Assembly (NCBI RefSeq): GCF_040892615.1
Contig: NZ_JBFRYC010000001.1
Coordinates: 496,001 to 560,000 of the forward strand
Direction of reading: 5' to 3'
Source of the DNA: Thioclava arctica
GTDB lineage: Bacteria; Pseudomonadota; Alphaproteobacteria; Rhodobacterales; Rhodobacteraceae
Length of the DNA stretch: 64,000 nt
Under the pieces are notes generated by a model that was not told the DNA's origin, ran no database searches, and saw only the letters and a list, made by a program, of their open reading frames with translations. The position numbers and the translations under genes are program-made. This document shows, piece after piece, positions 9,185 through 18,329 of this stretch. Numbering within the stretch: position 1 is the first letter of the stretch; each line of letters opens with the position of its first letter.

Positions 9185-9580
9185 TTACACTGCGGGTTCG
9201 ACCACGAATTGCGCCGCCACGATCTGCCAACCCGCGTCCGACAGCCCCATCGTCGCGGCCAGCACGGCCCCGACACGGCCCGCATCCGAGCCATCCGCAT
9301 GCACGATTCCCGATAGCACAAAGCGCTGGATCACCACGCAGGCCTCTGATCCGATAGGGCGCATCTTGACGCGCCCCGTCACGAGGCGCGCGCGCGCGAA
9401 CGCCCCGCTTAACTCGCCCGCCAGCAATTCGGCGATTTCCTCGCGCCCGACCGCTGCGCCGCCGGTGAGCGATAGAAAATCTGCATCCGGCACGAAATAG
9501 CTCGCCAGCGTCAGCGCATCGCGCGCCCCCCAAGATCGTGCGAAGGCGCGCGGCAGATCATCGGGCGTCTCAAAGCTCAT
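9185..9580 (-). CDS. SnoaL-like / SgcJ-EcaC-type small protein
   Basis: The 131-residue product looks like the DUF4440/SnoaL-like fold: an N-terminal helix with a tryptophan (LPRAFARSWGARDALTLASYF), then DADFLSLTGGAAVGREEIAELL, and a C-terminal strand with GWQIVAAQF. Members of this fold range from isomerases to proteins without known activity, so no reaction can be assigned. Its ATG overlaps the stop of the FAD oxidase upstream (ATGA), so the two are probably translated together. The recN stop lies 14 bases away on the other strand. Confidence 0.7.
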   Translation of the reverse strand: MSFETPDDLPRAFARSWGARDALTLASYFVPDADFLSLTGGAAVGREEIAELLAGELSGAFARARLVTGRVKMRPIGSEACVVIQRFVLSGIVHADGSDAGRVGAVLAATMGLSDAGWQIVAAQFVVEPAV

Positions 9581-10953
9581 GCATTTTGCTCCACCAGCTT
9601 GCCGGGGTTGAGGATGTTTTGCGGATCAAGCGCGGCTTTAAGCGTGCCCATCACATCCCAGCCCGCCCCGTGTTCGGCGCGCATATAGCCGATCTTGCCC
9701 ATGCCGATACCGTGCTCGCCGGTGACCGTGCCGCCCATCTCAAGCGCGCGCTTGGCCATCTTGCCAGCCACGTCCTTGGCGCGTTTGAATTCGTCTTCAT
9801 CATTGGGATCAAGCAGCATCACCGAGTGGAAATTCCCGTCGCCCACATGGCCCACCATCGGCCCGATCAGCCCCGCTGCCGCGATTTCATCCGCCATCTC
9901 GGCCACGGCCTCGGCGAGCCGCGAGATCGGCACGCAGATATCGGTCACCAACCCCATGCAGCCGGGCCGATGCGCGATCGAGGCCGGATAGGCGCCATGA
10001 CGCATCCGCCAAAGCTTGTTGCGATCCTCGGTCGTGGTGGCCCATTGGAAATCGGCCCCGCCCATATCTGCCACCACCTCGCCAAAGCGTTCCGACGCCT
10101 CGGCCACCGCCGCGTCCGAGCCGTGAAACTCGATCATCAGATGCGGCTTGGCGGGGAAATTAGTGCCATTCGCCTCGTTGAAAATCTCGGCCGTGAGTGC
10201 GTCGACAAATTCGATCCGCGCCATCGGAATGCCCATCTGGATCGTCAGCTGCACGGTTTCGACCGCCGCCTCCAGCGTCTCAAAGGCGCAGACCGCCGAT
10301 GAGATCGCCTCGGGCTGACCGTGCAGGCGCAGGGTCAGCTCGGTGATGATGCCCAAAGTGCCCTCGGATCCCACCATCAGCGCGGTCAAATCATAGCCAG
10401 CGGCAGATTTCTTGGCGCGGCTTCCGGTGCGAATGATGCGCCCGTCTGCCAGCACGACCTCAAGCGCCGCCACATTGTCGCGCATCGAGCCATAGCGCAC
10501 CGTCGTTGTGCCCGAGGCCCGCGTCGCCGCCATTCCGCCAAGCGAAGCATTCGCGCCCGGATCGACGGGAAAAAACAGCCCCGTCGCGCGCAGATCGTCG
10601 TTCAGCGCCATACGCGTCACGCCGGGCTGAACCCGCACCTGCATATCCGCATCCAACACTTCGAGCACGCGGTTCATCCGGCTCATGTCCAGACTGATCC
10701 CGCCGCACAACGGCACTGCATGCCCCTCAAGCGAGGTGCCTGTGCCCCAAGGCGTAATCGCCACATCATGGGCGGCACAGATTTTCACCAGTTCCGCGAC
10801 CTCTTGCGTGGTCTCGGGATAGGCCACGGCATCGGGCGGGCAGAAGGGAAACCAGGTCTCATTGCGCCCATGCTGATCGCGATCCCCGGCCGAGCGATTC
10901 AACCGTTCCCCCAACAGCGATTCGAGCGCGCTCAACGCCTCAGAAAATGCCAT
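9577..10953 (-). CDS. FAD-binding oxidoreductase, GlcD / D-lactate dehydrogenase family
   Basis: The 458-residue product belongs to the GlcD-type flavoproteins that oxidise D-2-hydroxy acids such as D-lactate or glycolate and pass electrons to the respiratory chain. It has the FAD-binding PCMH-type segment TPWGTGTSLEGHAVPLCGG, PGANASLGGMAATRASGT, and the family C-terminus GEHGIGMGK with LDPQNILNPGKL. ATG 10953 is chosen because AAGGAGA lies 8 bases upstream; the frame extends further but without a ribosome site. No glcE or glcF follows, which favours a single-subunit D-lactate dehydrogenase over glycolate oxidase, though the substrate is inferred. Confidence 0.85.
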   Translation of the reverse strand: MAFSEALSALESLLGERLNRSAGDRDQHGRNETWFPFCPPDAVAYPETTQEVAELVKICAAHDVAITPWGTGTSLEGHAVPLCGGISLDMSRMNRVLEVLDADMQVRVQPGVTRMALNDDLRATGLFFPVDPGANASLGGMAATRASGTTTVRYGSMRDNVAALEVVLADGRIIRTGSRAKKSAAGYDLTALMVGSEGTLGIITELTLRLHGQPEAISSAVCAFETLEAAVETVQLTIQMGIPMARIEFVDALTAEIFNEANGTNFPAKPHLMIEFHGSDAAVAEASERFGEVVADMGGADFQWATTTEDRNKLWRMRHGAYPASIAHRPGCMGLVTDICVPISRLAEAVAEMADEIAAAGLIGPMVGHVGDGNFHSVMLLDPNDEDEFKRAKDVAGKMAKRALEMGGTVTGEHGIGMGKIGYMRAEHGAGWDVMGTLKAALDPQNILNPGKLVEQNA

Positions 10954-11131
10954 GTCCCAGTCTCCTTTAGATGCTGCCCAAGTCTTAGGCGTCTGCGCTT
11001 GCACTGGGAAGGGGGGCTGGAAAAACTCGGCGGTTTTTGTCTCGGATCAAGGATTTGTCACGGTTTAGGGGCTAGGTGAAAGCAGCGCGACCCGTCAAGG
11101 TGGGCGCGCCGAAAAGGAACAGGAGACCGCG

Positions 11132-12520
11132 ATGATTTTGGAAAGCCGGAAATGGGATGAGATGGAGGTCGGCCAGAGCGCAGAGCTGAAACGGCTGTGC
11201 ACGGCGGATGACTTTTACGTCTTTGCCGCGGCTTCGGGCAATCACAACCCGGTCCATCTTGAGGCCGAGGACGGCGATGGTGACGGGGTGCGCGAGGCCT
11301 ATGCGCCGGGCATGTTCGTGGCCTCGCTGATCACGGCGGTGCTGGGCAATCTGCTGCCCGGTCCCGGCACGCTCTATCGCTCGCAGATGCTGAACTTTCA
11401 TGATCACGCGATGGCAGGCCAAGAGCTGTGCGCGCGCGTCGAGGTGGTGGAAAAACTGGCCGATGGCGCGGTGCGCTTTGCCACGCAGGTGACGCGCGTG
11501 TCCGATGGCGCGCTGATCGTGGATGGTATGGCCGAGGTGTTCGCCCCCAAGAAGCACCTGAAATTCGACGCGCTCGAAGTGCCCGGCCTGATCAGCCAGC
11601 GCCATCGCCATTTCGAGAAACTGCTTGAGCGCGCCGAGCCGCTGCCCGATCTGGTCACCGCCGTGGTCTGTCCCGAGGAACCCGCCTCGCTGGAGGGCGC
11701 GATTCTAGCTGCTGAGCGGCGCATCATCGAGCCGCTGTTGATCGGGGATCCTGAACGGATCATGCGGGCCGCAGCGGATTGTGGACTTGATGCGACCCGC
11801 TTTGAAATTCTTCCCGCCGAGAACGCCCGCGACGCAGCGCGCCTTGCCGTGCAACTGGTGCATGAGGGGCGTGCGGGGGCGATCATGAAGGGCCATCTGC
11901 ATACCGACACGCTGCTCAAGCCGATGCTGGACAAGGCGACCGGGCTGCGCACGGGACGCCGCTTTACCCATGTCTTCGTGATGGATGTGCCCGGTATCTC
12001 GCACCCGCTGATCGTCACCGATGCCGCCATCAACATCGCGCCCGATCTGGTGACCAAGGTCGATATCGTGCAAAACGCAATCGATGTGGCGATCTCGATC
12101 GGCATTGCCGTGCCCAAGGTGGGCGTGCTGAGCGCGGTAGAGACCGTAACGCCCTCGATCCCGTCCTCGCTGGATGCCGCCTTGCTGTCCAAAATGGCCG
12201 AGCGCGGGCAGATCACCGGCGGTGAGGTGGATGGTCCTTTGGCGATGGACAATGCGGTGGATCTGGGGGCCGCGCGCATCAAGGGGTTGCGTGGTCAGGT
12301 CGCTGGTCGCGCCGAGGTTCTGGTCGCGCCGGGCATTGATTCCGCCAATATGCTGGCCAAGCAACTGGCCTATATTTCGCATGCCGAAGGAGCGGGGTTG
12401 GTGCTGGGGGCAAAGGTGCCGGTGATCCTCAATTCGCGCTCAGATAGTGCTATGGCGCGGCTGGCCTCGGCGGCGGTGGCCTCAATCCATTACCACCGGA
12501 TGCGGGGGGAACAGGAATGA
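11132..12520 (+). CDS. Bifunctional enoyl-CoA hydratase (MaoC/PhaJ-like)-phosphate acyltransferase fusion
   Basis: This 462-residue protein joins two domains. Residues 1 to about 150 form a MaoC/PhaJ-like hotdog hydratase (FAAASGNHNPVHLEAEDG carries the usual Asn and His region). Residues from about 165 to 462 form a phosphate acetyl/butyryl transferase (LIGDPERI, HLHTDTLLKPML, DVPGISHPLIVTDAAINIAP). The second half would exchange acyl-CoA and acyl phosphate. AckA follows with an ATGA overlap, which points to an acyl-CoA to acyl-phosphate to ATP route. AGGAGA precedes the ATG. The acyl chain used cannot be read from sequence. Confidence 0.88.
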   Translation: MILESRKWDEMEVGQSAELKRLCTADDFYVFAAASGNHNPVHLEAEDGDGDGVREAYAPGMFVASLITAVLGNLLPGPGTLYRSQMLNFHDHAMAGQELCARVEVVEKLADGAVRFATQVTRVSDGALIVDGMAEVFAPKKHLKFDALEVPGLISQRHRHFEKLLERAEPLPDLVTAVVCPEEPASLEGAILAAERRIIEPLLIGDPERIMRAAADCGLDATRFEILPAENARDAARLAVQLVHEGRAGAIMKGHLHTDTLLKPMLDKATGLRTGRRFTHVFVMDVPGISHPLIVTDAAINIAPDLVTKVDIVQNAIDVAISIGIAVPKVGVLSAVETVTPSIPSSLDAALLSKMAERGQITGGEVDGPLAMDNAVDLGAARIKGLRGQVAGRAEVLVAPGIDSANMLAKQLAYISHAEGAGLVLGAKVPVILNSRSDSAMARLASAAVASIHYHRMRGEQE

Positions 12521-13686
12521 CGCGCGCTATTCTGACGCTGAATTCGGGGTCTTCCTCGCTCAAGCTGGGGCTGTTTGACGAAGATCTCAATGCGCTGGCG
12601 ATGGGCCATGTCGATCGGATCGGGCGCCGTGAGGCGGCGATGAAATTGACGGGATCGGATGGCGCGCCGCTGCCGCTGCCCGAGACCGCCCCCGAGGCCT
12701 TCGCCACAAACGCCGCCGCGCTAAAGACCGCGCTGGCCGCCTTTCACGCCGATTTTGAGCGCCTCGAAATCGTCGCGGTTGGCCATCGCGTGGTGCATGG
12801 CGGGATCGATCACGCCGCCCCCGAAAGGGTGACGCCCGCGCTGATCAAGGATCTTGCGCGGCTCGCCCCGTTTGCGCCCTTGCACCAACCCCACAACCTC
12901 GCCGGGATTCGCGCCGCAATCGACGCCTTCCCCGGGGTGCCCCAGATCGTTTGCTATGATACGGCCTTCCATCGCGGCCATCCATTTGTGTCGGACGTCT
13001 ACGCCCTGCCGCGCGCCTATTATGACAAGGGCGTGCGCCGCTACGGGTTTCACGGGCTGAGCTATGACTATATCAACGGTGAATTGGCGCGTCGCGAACC
13101 GGGGCTTCATGCGGGGCGCGTGGTGGTGGCGCATCTGGGATCGGGCGCGTCGATCTGCGCGCTCAAGGGCGGTAAATCGATCGCCTCCAGCCTTGGGTTT
13201 TCGGCGCTGGATGGTCTGCCCATGGGCACCCGCTCGGGCGAGTTGGACCCGGGCGTCGTACTGTATCTTATGGATCAGGAAGGGATGAGCGCCGCTGATA
13301 TTTCGGACCTGCTCTATAAGAAATCAGGGCTGCTCGGCCTGTCGGGCATCTCCAATGACATGCGCACGCTCGAGGCAAGCGATCATCCACATGCCGCCCA
13401 AGCCATCGCCTATTTCGCGTTCCGCATCAAACGCGAGATCGGCGCGATGGCGGCCGCCTTGGGCGGTCTAGACGGGGTCGTGTTTTGCGGCGGGATCGGG
13501 GAAAATTCGGCGCGGCTACGCGCTGAAGTCTGCGCGGATATGGGCTGGCTTGGAATCGCACTTGATCCTCAAGCGAATGCGCAAGATGCCCCCGAGATCG
13601 GATCTGATCGGGTCCGCGTCTTGGTGATCCCGACGAATGAGGAAATCGTGATCGCGCGCGCGGCGCGTCAGGTGCTGAGCCAATAA
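12517..13686 (+). CDS. ackA: Acetate/propionate kinase family
   Basis: The 389-residue product has both family signatures: LNSGSSSLKLGLF near residue 7 and RYGFHGLSYDY near residue 171. HRVVHGG, GTRSGELDPG and GGIGENSARLR follow as expected. The enzyme transfers phosphate between acyl phosphate and ADP in the cytosol. Translation is coupled to the PhaJ-Pta fusion by a 4-base overlap, so both likely act on the same acyl group. Acetate is the default substrate; propionate or butyrate cannot be excluded given the hydratase domain upstream. Confidence 0.92.
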   Translation: MTRAILTLNSGSSSLKLGLFDEDLNALAMGHVDRIGRREAAMKLTGSDGAPLPLPETAPEAFATNAAALKTALAAFHADFERLEIVAVGHRVVHGGIDHAAPERVTPALIKDLARLAPFAPLHQPHNLAGIRAAIDAFPGVPQIVCYDTAFHRGHPFVSDVYALPRAYYDKGVRRYGFHGLSYDYINGELARREPGLHAGRVVVAHLGSGASICALKGGKSIASSLGFSALDGLPMGTRSGELDPGVVLYLMDQEGMSAADISDLLYKKSGLLGLSGISNDMRTLEASDHPHAAQAIAYFAFRIKREIGAMAAALGGLDGVVFCGGIGENSARLRAEVCADMGWLGIALDPQANAQDAPEIGSDRVRVLVIPTNEEIVIARAARQVLSQ

Positions 13687-13725
13687 CTGATGCGGCTTGG
13701 GCCGACCTCCGGGACGCTCCGCGGG

Positions 13726-13780
13726 GAGTATTTAATGGCTAGATGAAAGCGACCTCCCTTTCATCTAGCTAGAAATACTC
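13726..13780. terminator. Bidirectional hairpin formed by an intergenic repeat
   Basis: GAGTATTTAATGGCTAGATG-type sequence at 13726-13749 pairs with its near-complement at 13758-13780 around an 8-base loop; the 23-24-base arms differ by a one-base bulge and two mismatches. It lies between the convergent ackA and pepP genes and could end both transcripts. The right arm and the bases after it are repeated at 31712-31748. Confidence 0.65.
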
Positions 13781-13795
13781 CCGCCGGAGGCATCC
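13759..13795 (+). repeat. Interspersed intergenic repeat, copy 1
   Basis: TTTCATCTAGCTAGAAATAC followed by TCCCGCCGGAGGCATCC. The 37-base unit matches 31712-31748 at 35 positions. Both copies lie between convergent genes. I recall elements of this kind being scattered through Rhodobacteraceae genomes, but only the two copies here are shown by the sequence. Confidence 0.6.
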
Positions 13796-13819
13796 GAGAT
13801 TTTCAACGCAGGGCCGCAT

Positions 13820-15619
13820 TTAAAGCGGCGCGCAGGCGCTCTCCAGCCAGACTTTCGCAGCCGCGCTGACATGCGGGCCAATCTGATCAAGCACTTGCGC
13901 ATGATAGGCGTTCAGCCAGATGCGCTCATCTGGTGAGAGCAGGCCCGAGTCGATCAGACGGCGCTCGATGGGCACCCAGGTGATCGTGTCAAAGCTGAGT
14001 TGGTCGCGATTGTCGCCTTTTGCGGGCGCAATCTGTGTGACGATCAGGTTTTCGATGCGGATGCCGAATTGTCCTTCGCGGTAATAACCGGGCTCGTTTG
14101 ACAGGATCATGCCGGGTTCCAACGCGATTTCGGAGACCCGTGAGATCCGCGCGGGGCCCTCGTGCACACTTAGTGCTGCGCCCACGCCATGACCCGTGCC
14201 GTGATCGTAATCCCAGCCCTCGGCCCAAAGCGGTGCGCGGGCCAGAGCGTCAAGATGCGCCCCCGCGACCCCGCGTGGAAACCGCGCGCGCGACAGAGCG
14301 ATCATGCCTTGCAGCACACGGGTGAAGGGCGCGCGAGCCTCGGGCGGCACGTCGCCCACGGCCACGGTGCGGGTGATGTCGGTCGTGCCATCGACATATT
14401 GCCCGCCCGAATCCACCAGCAGCAATTCGCCGGGGTTGACGGGGCGGTTGGTGGCCTCGTTGACGCGATAATGCACGATTGCGCCATTGCCGCCTGCGCC
14501 GCAGATCGTATCAAAGCTGATATCCAGCAAGGCGTTGGTATCGCGGCGGAACCCCTCTAGGGCGGTGACGACGGCAATTTCGTTCAGCTTGCCTTTGGGG
14601 GCCTCGGCATCCAGCCAAGCAAGAAATTCGACCATCGCGCAGGCATCGCGATGATGGGCGGTCTGCATGCCTGCGATTTCGGTCGCGTTCTTGCGCGCCT
14701 TGGGCAAAATGCAGGGATCGCGCGCCCATGTGATGTGGGTGTCGTGATCGGCCAGCCGCAGGCTGACCGCAAGGGGGGCTGTATCGGGATCGACCAGCAC
14801 CGGGCCTTCGATCGCCTCAAGCGCCGCTTCGAATGCATGCGGGGGCAGAATGGCAATCTGATCGCCCAGATCGGCGCGCAGGCTGTCGTCGAACTTTGCG
14901 GCATCGGCAAACAGCTTGACCCGGCCATTGGCAAACAGCACCGCGAAGGCCTGCACCACCGGGTTGCGCGCAATATCGCTGCCACGAATGTTCAACAGCC
15001 AGCAGATCGAGTCGGGCAGGGTGAGGATAGCCGCTGCGACACCTTGGGCGCGCAAATCGGCGGCCAGACGCGCGCGTTTGTCAGCAGCCGTTTCGCCTGC
15101 GAATTCCGGTGGATGGAGGCGTGCGGGCTGGCTGGGCGGGGCAGGGCGGTCGGTCCAGATCGCGTCGATCAGATTGGCGCTCTCAATGAGGGCGATGCCG
15201 CTGCCTTCCAGATCGGCGCGGATCTTGGCGATCTCGGATTGGGTGTGCAGCCAGGGATCAAAGCCCACCGTCGCGCCCTCGGGCAGGTGGTCACGCAGCC
15301 AAGCGCCGGGTTTGACCTCGGGCCAGTTGACGGGGCTAAAATGGGCCAGATCGACCTCGGCGCGCACTTGCACGCGGTAGCGGCCATCGACGAACACGCC
15401 CGCCTGATCGCGGGTGGCGATGCAAAATCCGGCCGATCCGGTAAAGCCCGTCAGCCATGCCAAACGCGCATCGCAGGGGGCGACATATTCGCCCTGATGG
15501 GCATCGGCGCGGGGCACGATGAACCCGTCGAGATCGGCTTTGGCCATTGCGGCGCGCAAATCGGCCAGCCGGGGCGGGCCAAGCTCGGGGCGCGACTGCA
15601 CCGAGAAATCCTGAAACAT
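13820..15619 (-). CDS. pepP: Xaa-Pro aminopeptidase, M24B family
   Basis: This 599-residue metallopeptidase removes N-terminal residues before proline. It has two creatinase-type N-terminal domains and a C-terminal pita-bread domain. The dimetal ligands appear as VDSGGQYVDGTTDITR (both Asp, near residues 402 and 413), the His in GTGHGVG near 475, and Glu in LSNEPGYYREG and GIRIEN. The long form with about 600 residues is the class sometimes called aminopeptidase P1. ATG 15619 overlaps the cobT stop by one base; a GTG at 15622 is also in frame. Its link to cobT is positional only. Confidence 0.88.
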   Translation of the reverse strand: MFQDFSVQSRPELGPPRLADLRAAMAKADLDGFIVPRADAHQGEYVAPCDARLAWLTGFTGSAGFCIATRDQAGVFVDGRYRVQVRAEVDLAHFSPVNWPEVKPGAWLRDHLPEGATVGFDPWLHTQSEIAKIRADLEGSGIALIESANLIDAIWTDRPAPPSQPARLHPPEFAGETAADKRARLAADLRAQGVAAAILTLPDSICWLLNIRGSDIARNPVVQAFAVLFANGRVKLFADAAKFDDSLRADLGDQIAILPPHAFEAALEAIEGPVLVDPDTAPLAVSLRLADHDTHITWARDPCILPKARKNATEIAGMQTAHHRDACAMVEFLAWLDAEAPKGKLNEIAVVTALEGFRRDTNALLDISFDTICGAGGNGAIVHYRVNEATNRPVNPGELLLVDSGGQYVDGTTDITRTVAVGDVPPEARAPFTRVLQGMIALSRARFPRGVAGAHLDALARAPLWAEGWDYDHGTGHGVGAALSVHEGPARISRVSEIALEPGMILSNEPGYYREGQFGIRIENLIVTQIAPAKGDNRDQLSFDTITWVPIERRLIDSGLLSPDERIWLNAYHAQVLDQIGPHVSAAAKVWLESACAPL

Positions 15620-17496
15620 CACATTGCCTTTTTGATACCCAGCAGGCGCGCGCGCGCCCGCGGATCGCTGTCAAACAGACCGGCGAGTTGCTCGGTCATT
15701 GCGCCGGCCAATTGCTCGACATCAGTGATCGTGACGGCGTGCTGGTAATAGCGCGTCACGTCATGGCCGATCCCGATGGCGATCAGTTCGACCGCGCGGC
15801 GTTTTTCCACCATTGCGATCACGTCGCGCAGGTGTTTTTCAAGATAAATCGCGGGGTTGACGGACAAGGTTGAGTCATCCACCGGCGCGCCATCGGAAAT
15901 CACCATCAGAATTTTGCGCGCTTCTGAACGCGCCATCATCCTGCGATGTGCCCATTCCAGCGCCTCGCCGTCGATGTTTTCCTTCAGCAACCCTTCCTTC
16001 ATCATCAGGCCCAGATTGGTGCGCGTGCGGCGCATCGGGGCATCGGCGCGCTTGTAGATGATGTGACGCAGGTCGTTCAGGCGACCGGGCGATTGCGGGC
16101 GCCCATCAGCGAGCCATTTCTCGCGCGATTGCCCACCTTTCCACGCCCGCGTGGTAAAGCCGAGGATCTCGACCTTCACGTCGCAGCGCTCGAGGGTGCG
16201 CGCCAGAACATCGGCGCAGATCGCGGCAATCGAGATCGGGCGGCCCCGCATCGAACCGGAATTGTCCAGCAGCAGCGTCACCACGGTGTCGCGAAACTCG
16301 GTATCCTTCTCGACCTTGAAGGACAGCGGCATCGTCGGGTTGGCAACCACGCGCGCCAAGCGGCCCGCGTCAAGCATGCCTTCTTCGCGGTCAAACTCCC
16401 ACGAGCGGCTTTGCTGGGCTTGCAGGCGGCGCTGCAACTTGTTGGCGAGGCGCGACACGGCCCCTTTCAGCGGTTCCAACTGCTGATCGAGATAAAGACG
16501 CAGGCGTTCCAACTCGGCGGGTTCGGCCAGATCCTCGGCGGCGATTTCCTCGTCGAACGCGGTTGAATAGACCGTGTAATTCGGATCGGCAGCGGAATGG
16601 GGCGGCGGCGGCGGGGGCTCCAGTGGCGCATCGGCCTGAGGCATGTCCACCTCGTCGCCCATCTCCTGATCGGCGAGATCGTCGGAACTGACGGTCGTCT
16701 GGCTTTGATCTTGCTGGGTTTCCTGACTGGATTCAGGCGCGGCGTCGGCGTCGTCTTCCTCGCTTTCGTCGCGGCCCTGATTGTCGCCCTGCTCGTCGTC
16801 TTGCTGGGCTTGATTGTCGTCCTCGCCCTCGTCCCCGGCCTCTTCGTCGGGATCGTCACCCAGTTGATCGCCATAGCCCAGATCGGCGATCACCTTGCGC
16901 GCCATACGCGCGAACGCCGCCTGATCTGAGAGAACGTGATCGACGCCCTCCAGATCATCGCCTGCCGATTGCTCGATGAAGGGGCGCCACAGATCAAGCA
17001 CATTTGCAGCGCCTGCGGGCAATTTGCGCCCCGTCGCCAATTCGCGCACGAAATAGCCCGCCGCGACCGACAAGGGGGCCTCTTCGGGAGCGCGAATCTG
17101 GGCATAGCCCTTGCGCTCGGCCTCATGTGCGATCTTGGCGTCGATATTGGTCAGCGTGCCGGGCATGTCGCGCGCGCCCAAAGCCTCGCAGCGCGCGGTT
17201 TCCATCGCCTCATAAATCGAGGCCGCCAGTTCGCCCGTGGGCGCATAGCGGGCGTCGATTTTCGCATTGTGGTGGCGACGGCGCATCGCCAGCGCATCTG
17301 CGGTGCCGCGCGCCAGCAGCACCTCGTCGCGCGTCATTCGGCGCGACACCTGCGGCAGGCGCATCGTGTCAGAGGTCATCCCAGAAGGGTCGACCGAATA
17401 GCTCACCGTCAATTCAGGCGCATCGGCCATCGTTTTGGTGGCCTCGGCCAGCGCCTTCTTGAACGGATCAGCGGGGTTATCGGAGGGCTTGCTCAT
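15619..17496 (-). CDS. cobT: Cobaltochelatase subunit CobT
   Basis: CobT works with CobS as the AAA-type motor that drives CobN to insert cobalt into hydrogenobyrinic acid diamide in aerobic B12 synthesis. The 625-residue product has an N-terminal domain, a strongly acidic Asp/Glu/Gln stretch at about residues 215-300 and a C-terminal von Willebrand A domain with the metal-site motif DNSGSMRG near residue 411. ATG 17496 gives MSKPSDNPADPFKKAL, the usual start. CobS is about 1.4 kb upstream, separated by a gene on the other strand; cobN is not in the window. Confidence 0.94.
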   Translation of the reverse strand: MSKPSDNPADPFKKALAEATKTMADAPELTVSYSVDPSGMTSDTMRLPQVSRRMTRDEVLLARGTADALAMRRRHHNAKIDARYAPTGELAASIYEAMETARCEALGARDMPGTLTNIDAKIAHEAERKGYAQIRAPEEAPLSVAAGYFVRELATGRKLPAGAANVLDLWRPFIEQSAGDDLEGVDHVLSDQAAFARMARKVIADLGYGDQLGDDPDEEAGDEGEDDNQAQQDDEQGDNQGRDESEEDDADAAPESSQETQQDQSQTTVSSDDLADQEMGDEVDMPQADAPLEPPPPPPHSAADPNYTVYSTAFDEEIAAEDLAEPAELERLRLYLDQQLEPLKGAVSRLANKLQRRLQAQQSRSWEFDREEGMLDAGRLARVVANPTMPLSFKVEKDTEFRDTVVTLLLDNSGSMRGRPISIAAICADVLARTLERCDVKVEILGFTTRAWKGGQSREKWLADGRPQSPGRLNDLRHIIYKRADAPMRRTRTNLGLMMKEGLLKENIDGEALEWAHRRMMARSEARKILMVISDGAPVDDSTLSVNPAIYLEKHLRDVIAMVEKRRAVELIAIGIGHDVTRYYQHAVTITDVEQLAGAMTEQLAGLFDSDPRARARLLGIKKAM

Positions 17497-17681
17497 ATCC
17501 CAGATAAAGCACCGCTCGGGCGCGCCCGCAAGAGGGGGCAAGGGTTCCCTGCAAATGCGCGCGCTCCCGGTTCAGGGGCGCACAGTCTGCGGGGTTGGAA
17601 CGTGGCCTGCTAAACCTAATATCTTGTTTGAGAATTTCGCCTGCCGTCCCGCGCAGGCCAGAGGCAAAACAGGAGAGCGCT

Positions 17682-18263
17682 ATGACGGATAAACTCAAAA
17701 TCGGGATCGTTGTGGGCACCACGCGCGACGGGCGCTTTGCTGATCGGGCGTTGGAGTGGTTCGAGGGCAAGATCGCGGCGCGCGATGATCTGACCTATGA
17801 GGTGTTGGATCTGCGTGACGCTGCCTTGCCGTTCTTTGATGAGGTCGCTCCGCCTGCTGCCAAGCCCGTGACCAACGTCGCCGCGCAGGCGTGGGAGAAA
17901 AAGCTTGAGGAATGCGATGGCTTCATCGTGCTCACGGCGGAATATAACCACTCGATCCCGGCCACGATCAAGAACGCCTTTGATTATGCCTTCAAGGGCT
18001 GGCATCGCAAACCGATTGGCACGGTGGGCTATGGCGGTGTGGGCGCGGCGCGCGCGGTCGAGCATTTGCGCCTGATCGCGGTGAATTTCGGCATGGTGCC
18101 GGTGCGCGGCGCAGTCACGATTGGCGGCGCGGATTTCGTAAAGGCCAGCCAAGGCACGCCGATTGGCGAGCTGGGCGATCACCTGAACGGACCCACCAAA
18201 GAACTGCTGGACGATATGGTGTTCTGGGGGCGCGCGGCGAAATGGGCCAAGGCCAACGTCTGA
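17682..18263 (+). CDS. NADPH-dependent FMN reductase family protein
   Basis: The 193-residue flavodoxin-like protein has GTTRDGRFAD near the FMN phosphate site, the loop TAEYNHSIPATIKNAFDY and GYGGVGAARAVEHLR. Relatives use NAD(P)H to reduce FMN, quinones or chromate. ATG 17682 follows AGGAGA by 5 bases, which fixes the start. The gene lies on the strand opposite to cobT and cobS and splits that pair. Reduced flavin is needed in corrin reduction, but a role there is only a guess from position. Confidence 0.8.
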   Translation: MTDKLKIGIVVGTTRDGRFADRALEWFEGKIAARDDLTYEVLDLRDAALPFFDEVAPPAAKPVTNVAAQAWEKKLEECDGFIVLTAEYNHSIPATIKNAFDYAFKGWHRKPIGTVGYGGVGAARAVEHLRLIAVNFGMVPVRGAVTIGGADFVKASQGTPIGELGDHLNGPTKELLDDMVFWGRAAKWAKANV

Positions 18264-18283
18264 GGTTAAACCCGCCACAGTAT

Positions 18284-18313
18284 GAAACGCCCGGTCGCAA
18301 GGCCGGGCGTTTC
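18284..18313. terminator. Bidirectional terminator-like hairpin
   Basis: GAAACGCCCGG at 18284-18294 pairs perfectly with CCGGGCGTTTC at 18303-18313 around a short loop containing GCAA. It lies between the convergent flavin reductase and the secreted-protein gene and could stop both transcripts. There is no long T tract. Confidence 0.6.
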
Positions 18314-18329
18314 GCACATTGTCGCGAGT

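Noticed and set aside
9538..10302. Plus-strand open frame opposite the GlcD-like gene
   Set aside because: His/Arg-rich translation with no family features; the minus strand has FAD-binding motifs and a good ribosome site.
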